A stretch of DNA of 64,000 nt from DASZPL01 sp035550315 (lineage in GTDB: Bacteria; Actinomycetota; Actinomycetes; JAFAQI01): contig DASZPL010000135.1 of NCBI GenBank assembly GCA_035550315.1, positions 1-64,000 of the forward strand, in the 5' to 3' direction. Each line of letters starts with the position of its first letter. Position 1 is the first letter of the stretch. The notes under the pieces are model-generated. The model saw only the letters and a program-made list of their open reading frames with translations. It did no database searches and was not told the origin of the DNA. Position numbers and translations under genes: made by a program. Below are positions 16,273 to 24,646 of this stretch, piece after piece.

Positions 16273-17963
16273 TGGGTGTTGCGATGGCTGTCGGTGCTGC
16301 ATTGGCTGAACCACATCCGGTTGTGCCACGCGTCGTTGCTGATGTTGCGCGCGGCGAGGATCGGATAGAAGTAGCCGAATAGCACGGCGACGGTGGCGAG
16401 GTACGCCGCGGCCACCGTGGTGCCGATCGCCTGGCGTGGCAGTGACGCCGCGCGGGTCCCCATCAACATGCCGACCGCCATGGTGACCGCCAACGCCATG
16501 AACGGCAGGTCCGGCGTCATGTAGAAGAGGAACATCGTCCGGTGGCAGTCGCCAGCCGGCGTACAGGCCGGAGTGGTGTGCACGAGCTGCAGCTCCTGCA
16601 CCACCCACGGCAGCCAGCCCCACAGGAACAGCAACGTGATCGCGCCGCCGCGCCAGTCGCGGCGCGCGATCCAGGTCCACGCGGTCGCGACCAGCGCACC
16701 GATGCTGGCCCACCACAACGCCGGGTTGCCGAGGCCGAGCACCTCCTGCGAGCACGAGGTCGCGCCGCAGCCGTGCGGGGTCTCGTAGTAGTAGGCCACC
16801 GGCCGGTCGAGCAGCAGCCAGCCCCACGGCCGGGACAGGTACGGATGGCCGGCGTGCAGCGTCGCGTCGAAGTGGTAGATCTCGCGCTGGTAGGCCCACC
16901 AGCCGCGCAGCACCGCCCAGTCATGCGCCAGCCAGCCGTGGGTGCCCGGCGTGTATTTGTCGTGGTCGTAGGCGTAGGTCCCGTTGGACAGGAACCACCC
17001 GGTCCACGACGCGACGTACGTCGCCGCCGGCAGCACCAGGAACGACCCGACCAACGGCCCGGCGGATCGCCAGGCGCCGCGCCAGAGGGCCGATCGGCTG
17101 CCGGCGGTACGCCGCATGCCGAGGTCCCAGCCGAACGCCAGCATCAGGAACCCGGGCACGAAGTAGGCGCCGTTCCACTTGGTGCCGCATGCGATGCCGA
17201 GGCAGAGCCCGGCGAGCCAGCGCCACTTGCGGAAGCCGAGGCCCGGTCCCCACTCGTCGCCGGCCAGTGGCCGGTCGAGTCGGTCGGCGAGTCGGCGTCG
17301 GCCGTCGTCGCGGTCGAGCACCAGGCACGCGAACGCGACGACCACCCAGAACATCAGGTAGATGTCGAGCATCGCGGTCCGGCTCTGCACGAACTCGAGG
17401 CCGTCGAGCGCGAGCAGCAGGCCGGCGACGACGCCGAGCCCGGTCGACCGGAACATCCGCCGGGCGGTGCGGGCGAGGATCAGGATCGCCAGCGTGCCGA
17501 CGACGGCGCCGATAATGCGAAACGACAGCGGGCTCGCCGGATAGATCGTCATGTTCGGGTGCGCGCTCGAGCCGCTGTTGAACACCACCGTCTTGCCGTG
17601 GTCGAACAACGCCTCGCCCAGCGCCATCAGCCACTTGCCGAGCGGCGGATGCACGACGAACGCGCTCCCGTTCATCAGGCCGTTGGTCTCGACGCCGTGG
17701 TGCAGCAGTGACCAGCTGTCGTGCGCGTAGTAGGTCTCGTCGAACACGATGCTCGACTTCGAATGCAGCACGTGGCCGCCCGGCCGGGTGATCTGCCAGA
17801 ACCGGACCAGCCCGCCGAGCACGGTCACGGCCAGCGGCAGCAGCCAGCCCAGCAGCCGGTCGTCCGGCATCGGCCGCACCAGCCGGGCCCGGATCCGGGC
17901 GAGCGCGTCGGCGGCCTTCGGTGACGATGCCGCCGCGCCGGTGAACGGCAGCGCCATCGACAT
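16245..17963 (-). CDS. pmt: Dolichyl-phosphate-mannose:protein mannosyltransferase (PMT family)
   Basis: A 572-aa GT39 membrane enzyme that transfers mannose from polyprenyl-phosphate-mannose to secreted proteins. About ten membrane segments are visible. The first loop has the catalytic acidic pair in Phe-Asp-Glu-Thr-Tyr-Tyr, followed by His-Pro-Pro-Leu-Gly-Lys, the PMT signature. A later Met-Leu-Asp-Ile-Tyr motif also fits. Start ATG 17963 gives normal length and is preceded 7 nt upstream by a TAACCT -10 box; a second ATG two codons in is an alternative. It is divergent from rsmI, the usual actinobacterial arrangement. The C-terminus is Cys-rich. Confidence 0.92.
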   Translation of the reverse strand: MSMALPFTGAAASSPKAADALARIRARLVRPMPDDRLLGWLLPLAVTVLGGLVRFWQITRPGGHVLHSKSSIVFDETYYAHDSWSLLHHGVETNGLMNGSAFVVHPPLGKWLMALGEALFDHGKTVVFNSGSSAHPNMTIYPASPLSFRIIGAVVGTLAILILARTARRMFRSTGLGVVAGLLLALDGLEFVQSRTAMLDIYLMFWVVVAFACLVLDRDDGRRRLADRLDRPLAGDEWGPGLGFRKWRWLAGLCLGIACGTKWNGAYFVPGFLMLAFGWDLGMRRTAGSRSALWRGAWRSAGPLVGSFLVLPAATYVASWTGWFLSNGTYAYDHDKYTPGTHGWLAHDWAVLRGWWAYQREIYHFDATLHAGHPYLSRPWGWLLLDRPVAYYYETPHGCGATSCSQEVLGLGNPALWWASIGALVATAWTWIARRDWRGGAITLLFLWGWLPWVVQELQLVHTTPACTPAGDCHRTMFLFYMTPDLPFMALAVTMAVGMLMGTRAASLPRQAIGTTVAAAYLATVAVLFGYFYPILAARNISNDAWHNRMWFSQCSTDSHRNTHQENAPCWI

Positions 17964-17970
17964 GGCCGCC

Positions 17971-17976
17971 AGGTTA
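17971..17976 (-). promoter_or_regulatory. -10 box of a leaderless pmt transcript
   Basis: On the minus strand TAACCT is followed by 7 nt and then the ATG at 17963. This places the transcription start at the start codon; there is no Shine-Dalgarno sequence. Confidence 0.5.
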
Positions 17977-18018
17977 GGCAATCGGGCAGCCGCGGTCCGC
18001 CGCCGGTTCAATGGGCGC

Positions 18019-18840
18019 ATGCCGTTGGTGCTGGCCGCGACTCCGATCGGAGACCCGGAGGACGCCGCGCCGCGACTGCGGCGGCTGCTGGCGACGGCGG
18101 ACGTGGTCGCGGCCGAGGACACCCGCCGGCTACGGCGGCTCGCGGCGGCGCTCGGCGTGTCGGTGACCGGCCGCGTGGTGGCGGTGTACGACGCGGTCGA
18201 GCGGGCCCGGTCGGCGGCGCTGCTGGACGACCTGCACGCCGGGCGCACGGTGCTGCTGGTCACCGACGCCGGCATGCCGTTGGTGTCGGACCCGGGCTAT
18301 CCGCTGGTCGCCGCCGCCGTCGCCGCCGGGTTGCCGGTCACCGTGGTGCCGGGCCCGTCAGCGGTGACCGCGGCGATCGCGGTCAGCGGGCTGCCGGTCG
18401 AGCGGTTCTGCTTCGAGGGCTTCCTGCCGCGCCGCGCCGGCGAGCGGCGCGCCCGGATCGCGGCGCTCGCGACCGACGCCCGCGCCCTCGTCTGCTTCGA
18501 GTCGCCGCGGCGACTGGCCGCATCACTGGCGGATCTCGCCGCCGGCTTCGGTGCCGACCGGCAAGCCGCGGTCTGCCGCGAGCTGACGAAGACCCATGAG
18601 GAGGTCCGCCGCGGCCCGCTCGGCGAGCTGGCGCAGTGGGCGGCCGAGACCGAGGTGCGCGGCGAGATCACCCTCGTCATCGCCGGCGCGCCGGCAACCC
18701 GTCCCGACGTGCCGGCCGAGACGCTCGCCGCCGAGGTCGCCGAACTCGTCGCCGAGGGACGGTCCCGCCGCGACGCGGTGGACGCGGTCGCGGCGGCGCA
18801 CGGATTGCCGCGCCGCAAGGTCTACGACGCCGCGACCTAG
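18019..18840 (+). CDS. rsmI: 16S rRNA 2'-O-methyltransferase RsmI
   Basis: A 273-aa SAM-dependent methyltransferase of the tetrapyrrole-methylase fold that methylates the 2'-OH of C1402 in 16S rRNA. Recognisable parts are the N-terminal Ala-Thr-Pro-Ile-Gly loop, Ala-Glu-Asp-Thr-Arg, Val-Thr-Asp-Ala-Gly-Met-Pro, the Pro-Gly-Pro-Ser-Ala motif, Phe-Glu-Gly-Phe-Leu-Pro-Arg, and the Arg-Glu-Leu-Thr-Lys-Thr-His-Glu-Glu stretch. The C-terminal 40 residues form the usual helical tail. The stop overlaps the stop of the convergent carbonic-anhydrase-like gene in a CTAG palindrome. Confidence 0.95.
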   Translation: MPLVLAATPIGDPEDAAPRLRRLLATADVVAAEDTRRLRRLAAALGVSVTGRVVAVYDAVERARSAALLDDLHAGRTVLLVTDAGMPLVSDPGYPLVAAAVAAGLPVTVVPGPSAVTAAIAVSGLPVERFCFEGFLPRRAGERRARIAALATDARALVCFESPRRLAASLADLAAGFGADRQAAVCRELTKTHEEVRRGPLGELAQWAAETEVRGEITLVIAGAPATRPDVPAETLAAEVAELVAEGRSRRDAVDAVAAAHGLPRRKVYDAAT

Positions 18841-19364
18841 GACAGCGCGGCGCGGTGGCGGGCGGCGAGATGCAGGTAGACCTCGGCGTTGAACCGGATC
18901 CGCTCGCGTTCCGCCTCGGACGTCTCTCGTCGTACCTTGCCGGGCACGCCCGCCACCAGCGAGTTCGGCGGGATGTCCACACCCTCGAGGACCACGGCTC
19001 CGGCGGCGACGAGGGAACCGCTGCCGACATGCGCGCCATTAAGTACGACCGCGCCCATGCCGATCAGCACGTCGTCATCGATGGTGCAGCCGTGGATCAC
19101 CGCGCGGTGGCCGATCGACACCCGGTCGCCGATGCTCACCGGATAGCCGGGGTCGGCGTGCACCGCGCAGCCGTCCTGCAAGTTGCTGCCGGCACCCAAC
19201 CGGATCTGGTCGCTGTCACCGCGCAGCACGCTGCCGTACCAGACGCTGGCTTGCGCGCCGATCTGCACTCGGCCGATCACCGACGTGCCGGGCGCGAGAA
19301 ACGCGTCGCCGTCGATCTCGGGCGCGTGGCCCTCGAGCGGCAGGATGAACGTCGGGACGGTCAC
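18837..19364 (-). CDS. Gamma-class carbonic anhydrase-like hexapeptide protein
   Basis: A 175-aa left-handed beta-helix protein that trimerises. Hexapeptide repeats (Ile-Gly-x-x-Ala/Val) fill residues 20-140. Three histidines, His69, His86 and His91, match the zinc or iron ligands of gamma-carbonic anhydrase, with the correct five-residue spacing between the last two. Activity as CO2 hydratase is possible, but many homologues (PaaY, YrdA) are inactive or of unknown function. The GTG start is preceded by AAGGAG. It is followed 25 nt upstream by the flavoprotein gene on the same strand, so the two may be co-transcribed. Confidence 0.85.
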   Translation of the reverse strand: MTVPTFILPLEGHAPEIDGDAFLAPGTSVIGRVQIGAQASVWYGSVLRGDSDQIRLGAGSNLQDGCAVHADPGYPVSIGDRVSIGHRAVIHGCTIDDDVLIGMGAVVLNGAHVGSGSLVAAGAVVLEGVDIPPNSLVAGVPGKVRRETSEAERERIRFNAEVYLHLAARHRAALS

Positions 19365-19389
19365 GGCATCTCCTTGTCGGTGCGACGGT

Positions 19390-21012
19390 CTAGTCGATCA
19401 GCACGCCCGGGTTGAGCACCCCGGCGGGGTCGAGCGCCAGCTTCGCGGCCCGCAGCGCGATCGCGAACGGCTCGGGCCGCTGCCGGTCGTACCCCGGCCG
19501 GTGGTCGCGGCCCACGGCGTGGTGGTGGGTCACGGTGGCGTGGTGCCGGTGCAGCAGCTCCATCGCCTCGGCCTTGATGTCGTCCCACATCGCGAGCTCG
19601 CTGCCGCGGCGGCCGACCGCGATGACGGTGAAGTACGGCGCGGCGCCGTCCGGGTAGGCGTGGGTCAGCCGGAGGTTGATCAGGCCGGGAGCGCCGGTGA
19701 TTGCCTCGATGGCGGCGCCGAGGTCGTGGCGCACGTCCGCGCACAGCTCGGCCACCCGGTCCCAGGTGCAGGCAGTCTCGAAGGTCTCGACGATTGCACT
19801 CATCCGCGCCATGCCGTCGCGGGTGTAGGGCATCCGCAGGAACGCGGAGCGCCAGGAGTCGACCGCGTCCGGGGCGGCCTCGGCCCCGCGGTCGGTGCGC
19901 TCCTCGACCACGCCGCCGGCGTCGCGGGCGATGTCGGCCAGCTCGGCCAGCCGCCCGTCGACCGGGAGCCGGGCCGACTCGCAGCCGAGCACGAGCACGC
20001 TGCTGCCGTCGGTCGCGGCGCCGGACAGGGCGGCCTCGCCGGGGTCGAGCAGCCGGCAGTTGGCCGGCTCGAGGCCGGCCTGGGTGATGGCCCGCACGGC
20101 GTCGAGCGCTCGCCCGAAGTCGGTGAACCGGGCGGCCGTCGAGGCCTTGAAGCGGGGGCGCTCCTGCAGCCGCATCCAGGCCTGCGTGATCACGCCGAGG
20201 ATGCCCTCCGAGCCGAGCAGCATCCGGTCGGGCGACGGTCCCGCTCCCGAGCCCGGCAGCCGCCACGACTCGGTGATGCCGACCGGCGTCACCGCTCGGA
20301 TCGACTCGACGAAGTCGTCGATGTGGGTGCGGCCGGTGGCGTAGTGGCCGCCCGACCGGGTCGCCAGCCAGCCGCCGAGGGTGGAGAACTCGAAGCTCTG
20401 CGGGAAGTGGCGCAGCGTGAGGCCGTGCGGCCGCAGCTGGTCCTCGATCGCCGGCCCGAGGCCGCCGGCTTGGATCAGCGCGGCGCGGCTGACCGGGTCG
20501 ATCTCCAGCACCCGGTCTAGCCGCGACAGGTCGAGCGACAGCACGCCGGCGTGCGGGTCGCCGCGGTACTCGACGCCGCCGACGACCGAGCTGCCGCCGC
20601 CGTACGGGATCACCGCGACGTTCGCCTCGCCGGCCCAATCCAGCACGCGCGCAACATCGGCCTCGTCGCGCGGCAGTGCGACCAGGTCCGGTGCCGCGCG
20701 CAGGTCGCCCCGCAACGCGCGGACCACGTCGCGGTAGGCCTTGCCGTAGGTGTGGCCGGCGCGCATTGCCGGCTCGACCGACGCGATCGGCTCGAGCGCC
20801 GGCGGGGCCGTCACCCGCGGCTCGGGCAGAGCGAGGTCGGCGATCGCCGGCACCGGCAGCGGGTCGGCGGGCAGCCCGGGCAGCAGTGCGGCGAGCTCGC
20901 GGCAGCCGACGTCATCGAGCGCGGCTGCCGGGTCACCCCAGCCCCACCACGACCGCGCCGCCCCCACGGGTTGTGAAGCGTACGCCGCGGCCCGCCGTCG
21001 CCGACCCTTCAC
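19390..21012 (-). CDS. FAD-linked oxidase, alkyldihydroxyacetonephosphate synthase-like
   Basis: A 540-aa flavoprotein of the vanillyl-alcohol-oxidase family. The N-terminal Trp-Trp-Gly-Trp-Gly motif and the C-terminal His-His-His-Ala-Val-Gly segment (about residues 496-501) are marks of alkyl-DHAP synthases, which exchange the acyl chain of acyl-DHAP for a fatty alcohol in ether-lipid synthesis. The FAD-binding PP-loop is Pro-Tyr-Gly-Gly-Gly-Ser-Ser about residue 137, and a second FAD segment is Gly-Gly-Leu-Gly-Pro. Whether this actinobacterium makes ether lipids is not shown; a D-lactate- or glycolate-type dehydrogenase is the alternative. The start is a GTG at 21012. Confidence 0.8.
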   Translation of the reverse strand: MKGRRRRAAAYASQPVGAARSWWGWGDPAAALDDVGCRELAALLPGLPADPLPVPAIADLALPEPRVTAPPALEPIASVEPAMRAGHTYGKAYRDVVRALRGDLRAAPDLVALPRDEADVARVLDWAGEANVAVIPYGGGSSVVGGVEYRGDPHAGVLSLDLSRLDRVLEIDPVSRAALIQAGGLGPAIEDQLRPHGLTLRHFPQSFEFSTLGGWLATRSGGHYATGRTHIDDFVESIRAVTPVGITESWRLPGSGAGPSPDRMLLGSEGILGVITQAWMRLQERPRFKASTAARFTDFGRALDAVRAITQAGLEPANCRLLDPGEAALSGAATDGSSVLVLGCESARLPVDGRLAELADIARDAGGVVEERTDRGAEAAPDAVDSWRSAFLRMPYTRDGMARMSAIVETFETACTWDRVAELCADVRHDLGAAIEAITGAPGLINLRLTHAYPDGAAPYFTVIAVGRRGSELAMWDDIKAEAMELLHRHHATVTHHHAVGRDHRPGYDRQRPEPFAIALRAAKLALDPAGVLNPGVLID

Positions 21013-21048
21013 AAACCGGGGTAAGCCGGGCCTGGTTGACTATTCGCG

Positions 21049-21996
21049 ATGCAGCCTTCGCCGATCGTGGTGCGCAGCCTGGGCGCCGCGAGTGTCCTCA
21101 TTGCGCTCGCTGGCGTGATTGCGATCTTCACCACCGGCTCGTCCGGGTCGAGCACCACCCACTCGCGGCCACCGGTCGTCGCGCCGAGCCCCTCCGGCCG
21201 TCCGAGCCCGTCGCCGTCCGCCGGGCACGCCACGCGGTCGCCGGCCGCGCACCCGACGGCCTCGACGAGCGCCTCGGCCGCGACGGGGACGCACGGCTCG
21301 TCCCATCCCGCGGCGGGAGGTTCGGCGCCGGCGGCCGCGCCGACCAAGACGTTGCCGGCATCCTCCTCGAGCGGCCATCCCCACCAGTCGCACCGCCGCC
21401 CCATCGTGCTGCCGGCGACCGGTGTCTACGACTACGCGACCCAGGGGTACGAGCAGACCAGCATCCCGGGGACCCGGCGTACCTTCCCGTCGACCACCCA
21501 CGTGACGATCCGCCGCGTCAACTGCGGCTTCTCCAGCACCTGGGCGCCGGTGTCGCAGCACCGCGAGACGATGACGTTCTGCGTGCACGGACACAAGCTG
21601 GTGCTCGCCTCGGACGAGACCCAGATCAGCTACTTCGGCGTCAGCAACGACGAGACGATCAAGTGCAGCTCCGGCGCCTACGTCTACTCCACCCGGCTGC
21701 GTCCCGGGCAGACCTGGTCGTTCACCTGTGGCTCGGTGAACGGCCACGCCACGCAGCACCTGACCGCTGTCGGCTACGACCGGATCCGGGTCGGGGGCAC
21801 ACGCGTGCGCACGCTGCACATCCGGGTGCAGTCGTCGGTGAGTGGCGCGGAGACCGGGTCGTTGCAGCAGGACCTGTGGTACTCGCCGAAGCTCGGCACG
21901 ATCGTCCGGAACACCGGGTCGACCAACGCCAAGCAGGGCGGCGTCTCCTACCGCGCCAACTACTCGATGACGCTGCAACACACCACGCCGAGCTGA
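21049..21996 (+). CDS. Secreted or membrane-anchored protein of unknown function
   Basis: A 315-aa protein. The first 30 residues are a signal peptide or anchor (basic start, then Ala/Leu/Val/Ile). Residues about 31-118 are a low-complexity Ser/Pro/Ala/Thr linker, typical of a flexible wall-spanning region and a possible target of the mannosyltransferase encoded at 16245. The globular part (about 120-315) has four Cys, many Thr/Val/Tyr beta-strand patterns and a Gly-Val-Tyr-Asp-Tyr-Ala-Thr-Gln-Gly-Tyr-Glu opening. I do not recognise the domain. It is divergent from the flavoprotein gene with 36 nt between, and ends at a hairpin before metG. Confidence 0.75.
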   Translation: MQPSPIVVRSLGAASVLIALAGVIAIFTTGSSGSSTTHSRPPVVAPSPSGRPSPSPSAGHATRSPAAHPTASTSASAATGTHGSSHPAAGGSAPAAAPTKTLPASSSSGHPHQSHRRPIVLPATGVYDYATQGYEQTSIPGTRRTFPSTTHVTIRRVNCGFSSTWAPVSQHRETMTFCVHGHKLVLASDETQISYFGVSNDETIKCSSGAYVYSTRLRPGQTWSFTCGSVNGHATQHLTAVGYDRIRVGGTRVRTLHIRVQSSVSGAETGSLQQDLWYSPKLGTIVRNTGSTNAKQGGVSYRANYSMTLQHTTPS

Positions 21997-22019
21997 CGGC
22001 GCGAAATCGGCTCGCGCCG
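21997..22019 (+). terminator. Hairpin after the secreted-protein gene
   Basis: CGGCGCGA (21997-22004) pairs perfectly with TCGCGCCG (22012-22019) around a 7-nt loop, starting right after the stop codon and ending before the metG promoter box. It lacks a T run. Confidence 0.5.
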
Positions 22020-22025
22020 GCGAAA

Positions 22026-22031
22026 TAGCCT
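22026..22031 (+). promoter_or_regulatory. -10 box of a leaderless metG transcript
   Basis: TAGCCT ends 6 nt before the ATG at 22038, so the mRNA would begin at or next to the start codon. No Shine-Dalgarno sequence is present. Confidence 0.5.
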
Positions 22032-22037
22032 GGGATC

Positions 22038-23828
22038 ATGGCGCGCCACATCCTGACCGCGGTGGCGTGGCCGTATGCCAACGGGCCGCGCCACATCGGG
22101 CACGTCGCCGGCTTCGGCGTGCCGTCCGACGTGTTCGCGCGCTACCACCGGCTCGCCGGCAACCGGGTGCTCATGGTCAGCGGCACCGACGAGCACGGCA
22201 CGCCGATCCTGGTGCAGGCCGACCACGAAGGCGTGTCGGCGCGGGCGCTGGCCGACCGCTACAACCGGGTGATCGCCGAGGACCTGCAGCAACTCGGCCT
22301 GTCCTACGACCTGTTCACCCGCACGACGACGCGCAACCACTACACCGTCGTACAGGAGATGTTCCGCACGCTGCACCGCAACGGCTACATGGTCGAGCGC
22401 ACGACCACCGGGGCGATCTCGCCCTCCACCGGCCGGACGCTGCCCGACCGCTACATCGAGGGCACTTGCCCGATCTGCGGGTACGACGGCGCGCGCGGTG
22501 ACCAGTGCGACAACTGCGGCAACCAGCTGGACGCCGACACGCTGATCAACCCGCGGTCGCGGATCAACGGCGAGACGCCGGCCTTCGTCGAGACCGAGCA
22601 CTTCTTCCTCGACCTGCCCGCGCTGGCCGACGCGCTCGGCTCCTGGCTGCAGACCCGCACCAACTGGCGCCCGAACGTGCTGCGGTTCTCGCTCAACCTG
22701 CTGGCCGACCTGAAGCCGCGGGCGATGAGCCGCGACATCGACTGGGGCGTGCCGATCCCGCTGCCCGGCTGGGAGGACAACGCCAACAAGCGGCTCTATG
22801 TCTGGTTCGACGCCGTCATCGGCTACCTGTCGGCGTCGATCGAGTGGGCCCGCCGCAGCGGCGACCCGGACGCCTGGCGCGCCTGGTGGACCGAGCCGGT
22901 CGCCGAGTCCTACTACTTCATGGGCAAGGACAACGTCACGTTCCACGCGCAGATCTGGCCAGCCGAACTGCTCGGGTACGACGGCCGCGGCGCGCACGGC
23001 GGCTCACCCGGGCAGTACGGCGAGCTGCAGCTGCCCACCGAGGTGGTGTCGAGCGAGTTCCTCACCATGGAGGGCCGCAAGTTCTCGTCCAGCCGCAACG
23101 TCGTCATCTACGTCCGCGACTTCCTCTCCCGCTACTCGCCGGACGCGTTGCGCTACTACCTGTCGGCGGCCGGCCCGGAGAGCCAGGACAGCGACTTCAC
23201 CTGGTCGGAGTTCGTCCGGCGTAACAACGACGAGCTGGTCGCCGCCTGGGGCAACTTGGTCAACCGGTCGTTGTCGTTCACCGCGAAGAACCTCGGGACG
23301 CTGCCGGCCGCGGCCGAGCCGACAGCGGCCGATCGCGACTTGCTCGCCACCACGGAGGCAGCGTTCGCGACGGTCGGCGCCGACCTCGAGCGGTCGCGGA
23401 TCCGGGCCGCCTTGAGCGAGACCATGCGGGTCGTCGCCGAGGCGAACAAGTACCTGTCGGAGCAGGCGCCGTGGAAGCTGCGGGAGTCCGATCCGCAACG
23501 GATGGCGGCGATCCTGCACGTCGCGCTGCAGGCGGTGAGCGACTGCACCACGCTGCTCGCGCCGTTCTTGCCGCACTCCTCGCAGCAGGTGCACGAGCTG
23601 CTCGGCCGCGACGGCGTGCTGGCGCCACAGCCGCAGCTGCGCGAGGTCGACGACCTCGACGGCGGCCCGGCGTACCCCGTGCTGTGCGGCGACTACGACA
23701 GCGCGGTGCGGTGGCAGCGGGTGCCGCTCGCGGCCGGTACGCCGGTCGCCGCGCCGACGCCGCTGTTCGCCAAGCTCGACGCGTCGGTGGTCGACGAGGA
23801 GCTCGCCCGGATGGGCGGGAGCGACTGA
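22038..23828 (+). CDS. metG: Methionyl-tRNA synthetase
   Basis: A 596-aa class I synthetase that charges tRNA-Met. The ATP-binding signature is His19-Ile-Gly-His22, and the KMSKS loop is Lys348-Phe-Ser-Ser-Ser. Zinc knuckle cysteines are Cys144/Cys147 and Cys157/Cys160. The helical anticodon-binding domain follows from about residue 400. No C-terminal tRNA-binding extension is present. It opens the metG-tatD-rsmA-ispE chain with overlapping stops and starts (TGATG into tatD). Confidence 0.97.
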   Translation: MARHILTAVAWPYANGPRHIGHVAGFGVPSDVFARYHRLAGNRVLMVSGTDEHGTPILVQADHEGVSARALADRYNRVIAEDLQQLGLSYDLFTRTTTRNHYTVVQEMFRTLHRNGYMVERTTTGAISPSTGRTLPDRYIEGTCPICGYDGARGDQCDNCGNQLDADTLINPRSRINGETPAFVETEHFFLDLPALADALGSWLQTRTNWRPNVLRFSLNLLADLKPRAMSRDIDWGVPIPLPGWEDNANKRLYVWFDAVIGYLSASIEWARRSGDPDAWRAWWTEPVAESYYFMGKDNVTFHAQIWPAELLGYDGRGAHGGSPGQYGELQLPTEVVSSEFLTMEGRKFSSSRNVVIYVRDFLSRYSPDALRYYLSAAGPESQDSDFTWSEFVRRNNDELVAAWGNLVNRSLSFTAKNLGTLPAAAEPTAADRDLLATTEAAFATVGADLERSRIRAALSETMRVVAEANKYLSEQAPWKLRESDPQRMAAILHVALQAVSDCTTLLAPFLPHSSQQVHELLGRDGVLAPQPQLREVDDLDGGPAYPVLCGDYDSAVRWQRVPLAAGTPVAAPTPLFAKLDASVVDEELARMGGSD

Positions 23829-24646
23829 TGGCGCGGGACGGCCGGCGCGACGGCGAGCCGCCGCCGGCTCCGGCACCGCTGTCGGCGCCGGCCCTTGACA
23901 GCCACTGCCACCTCGATCTGATCGGTGACGACGTCGACGGCGTGATGGCCGCCGCCAAGGCGGTCGGCATCGAGCGGGTTGTGCAGATCGGCGTCGACGT
24001 GGACTCGTCACGATGGAGCGCGGACCTCGCCGCCGGTCGCGACGACGTCTGGGCCGCGGTCGCGATCCACCCCAACGAGGCCCCGACCGTCGACGAGTCG
24101 GCCTGGGACGAGATCGCTCGGCTCGCCGCGCAACCCCGCGTGGTGGCGATCGGCGAGACCGGGCTGGACCACTACCGCACCGACGCCGACGGCTGGCCGG
24201 CGCAGGAGGCGTCGTTTCGCCGTCACATCGCGATCGCCCGCGAGACCGGCAAGGCGGTGATGATCCACGACCGCGAGGCGCACGACGACGTGCTGCGCGT
24301 GCTGCTCGACGAAGGCTCGCCGGAGCGGGTCATCTTTCACTGCTTCTCCGGCGATGCCGACTTCGCCCGCACCTGCGTCGACCACGGCTGGGTGCTGTCG
24401 TTCGCCGGCAACGTCACGTTCAAGAACGCGCAGCCGCTGCGCGACGCCGTGGCGGTCGTCCCGGTCGAGCAGCTGCTGGTCGAGACCGACGCGCCGTTTC
24501 TGACCCCGATGCCGCACCGCGGCGCACCCAATGCGCCGTACCTCGTCCCGCTGACGTTGCGCGTCATCGCCGAGCTCAAAGGCGTCGACGAGGCCGGCCT
24601 TGCCGCCGGCGTCACCGCGACCGCGGCCCGCGTCTTCGGCTGGTGA
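23828..24646 (+). CDS. tatD: TatD-family metal-dependent DNase
   Basis: A 272-aa TIM-barrel hydrolase. The metal ligands begin with His26-x-His28 in Asp-Ser-His-Cys-His-Leu-Asp, followed by Glu in Gly-Glu-Thr-Gly-Leu-Asp, His in Met-Ile-His-Asp, the His-Cys-Phe-Ser-Gly motif and the Glu-Thr-Asp-Ala-Pro-Phe-Leu segment with the last Asp. The family has 3'-5' exonuclease or D-aminoacyl-tRNA deacylase-like activities. The first 20 residues are a Pro/Ala-rich extension. The ATG overlaps the metG stop, and the stop overlaps the rsmA GTG. The rpf gene often found at this position in actinobacteria is missing. Confidence 0.93.
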   Translation: MARDGRRDGEPPPAPAPLSAPALDSHCHLDLIGDDVDGVMAAAKAVGIERVVQIGVDVDSSRWSADLAAGRDDVWAAVAIHPNEAPTVDESAWDEIARLAAQPRVVAIGETGLDHYRTDADGWPAQEASFRRHIAIARETGKAVMIHDREAHDDVLRVLLDEGSPERVIFHCFSGDADFARTCVDHGWVLSFAGNVTFKNAQPLRDAVAVVPVEQLLVETDAPFLTPMPHRGAPNAPYLVPLTLRVIAELKGVDEAGLAAGVTATAARVFGW

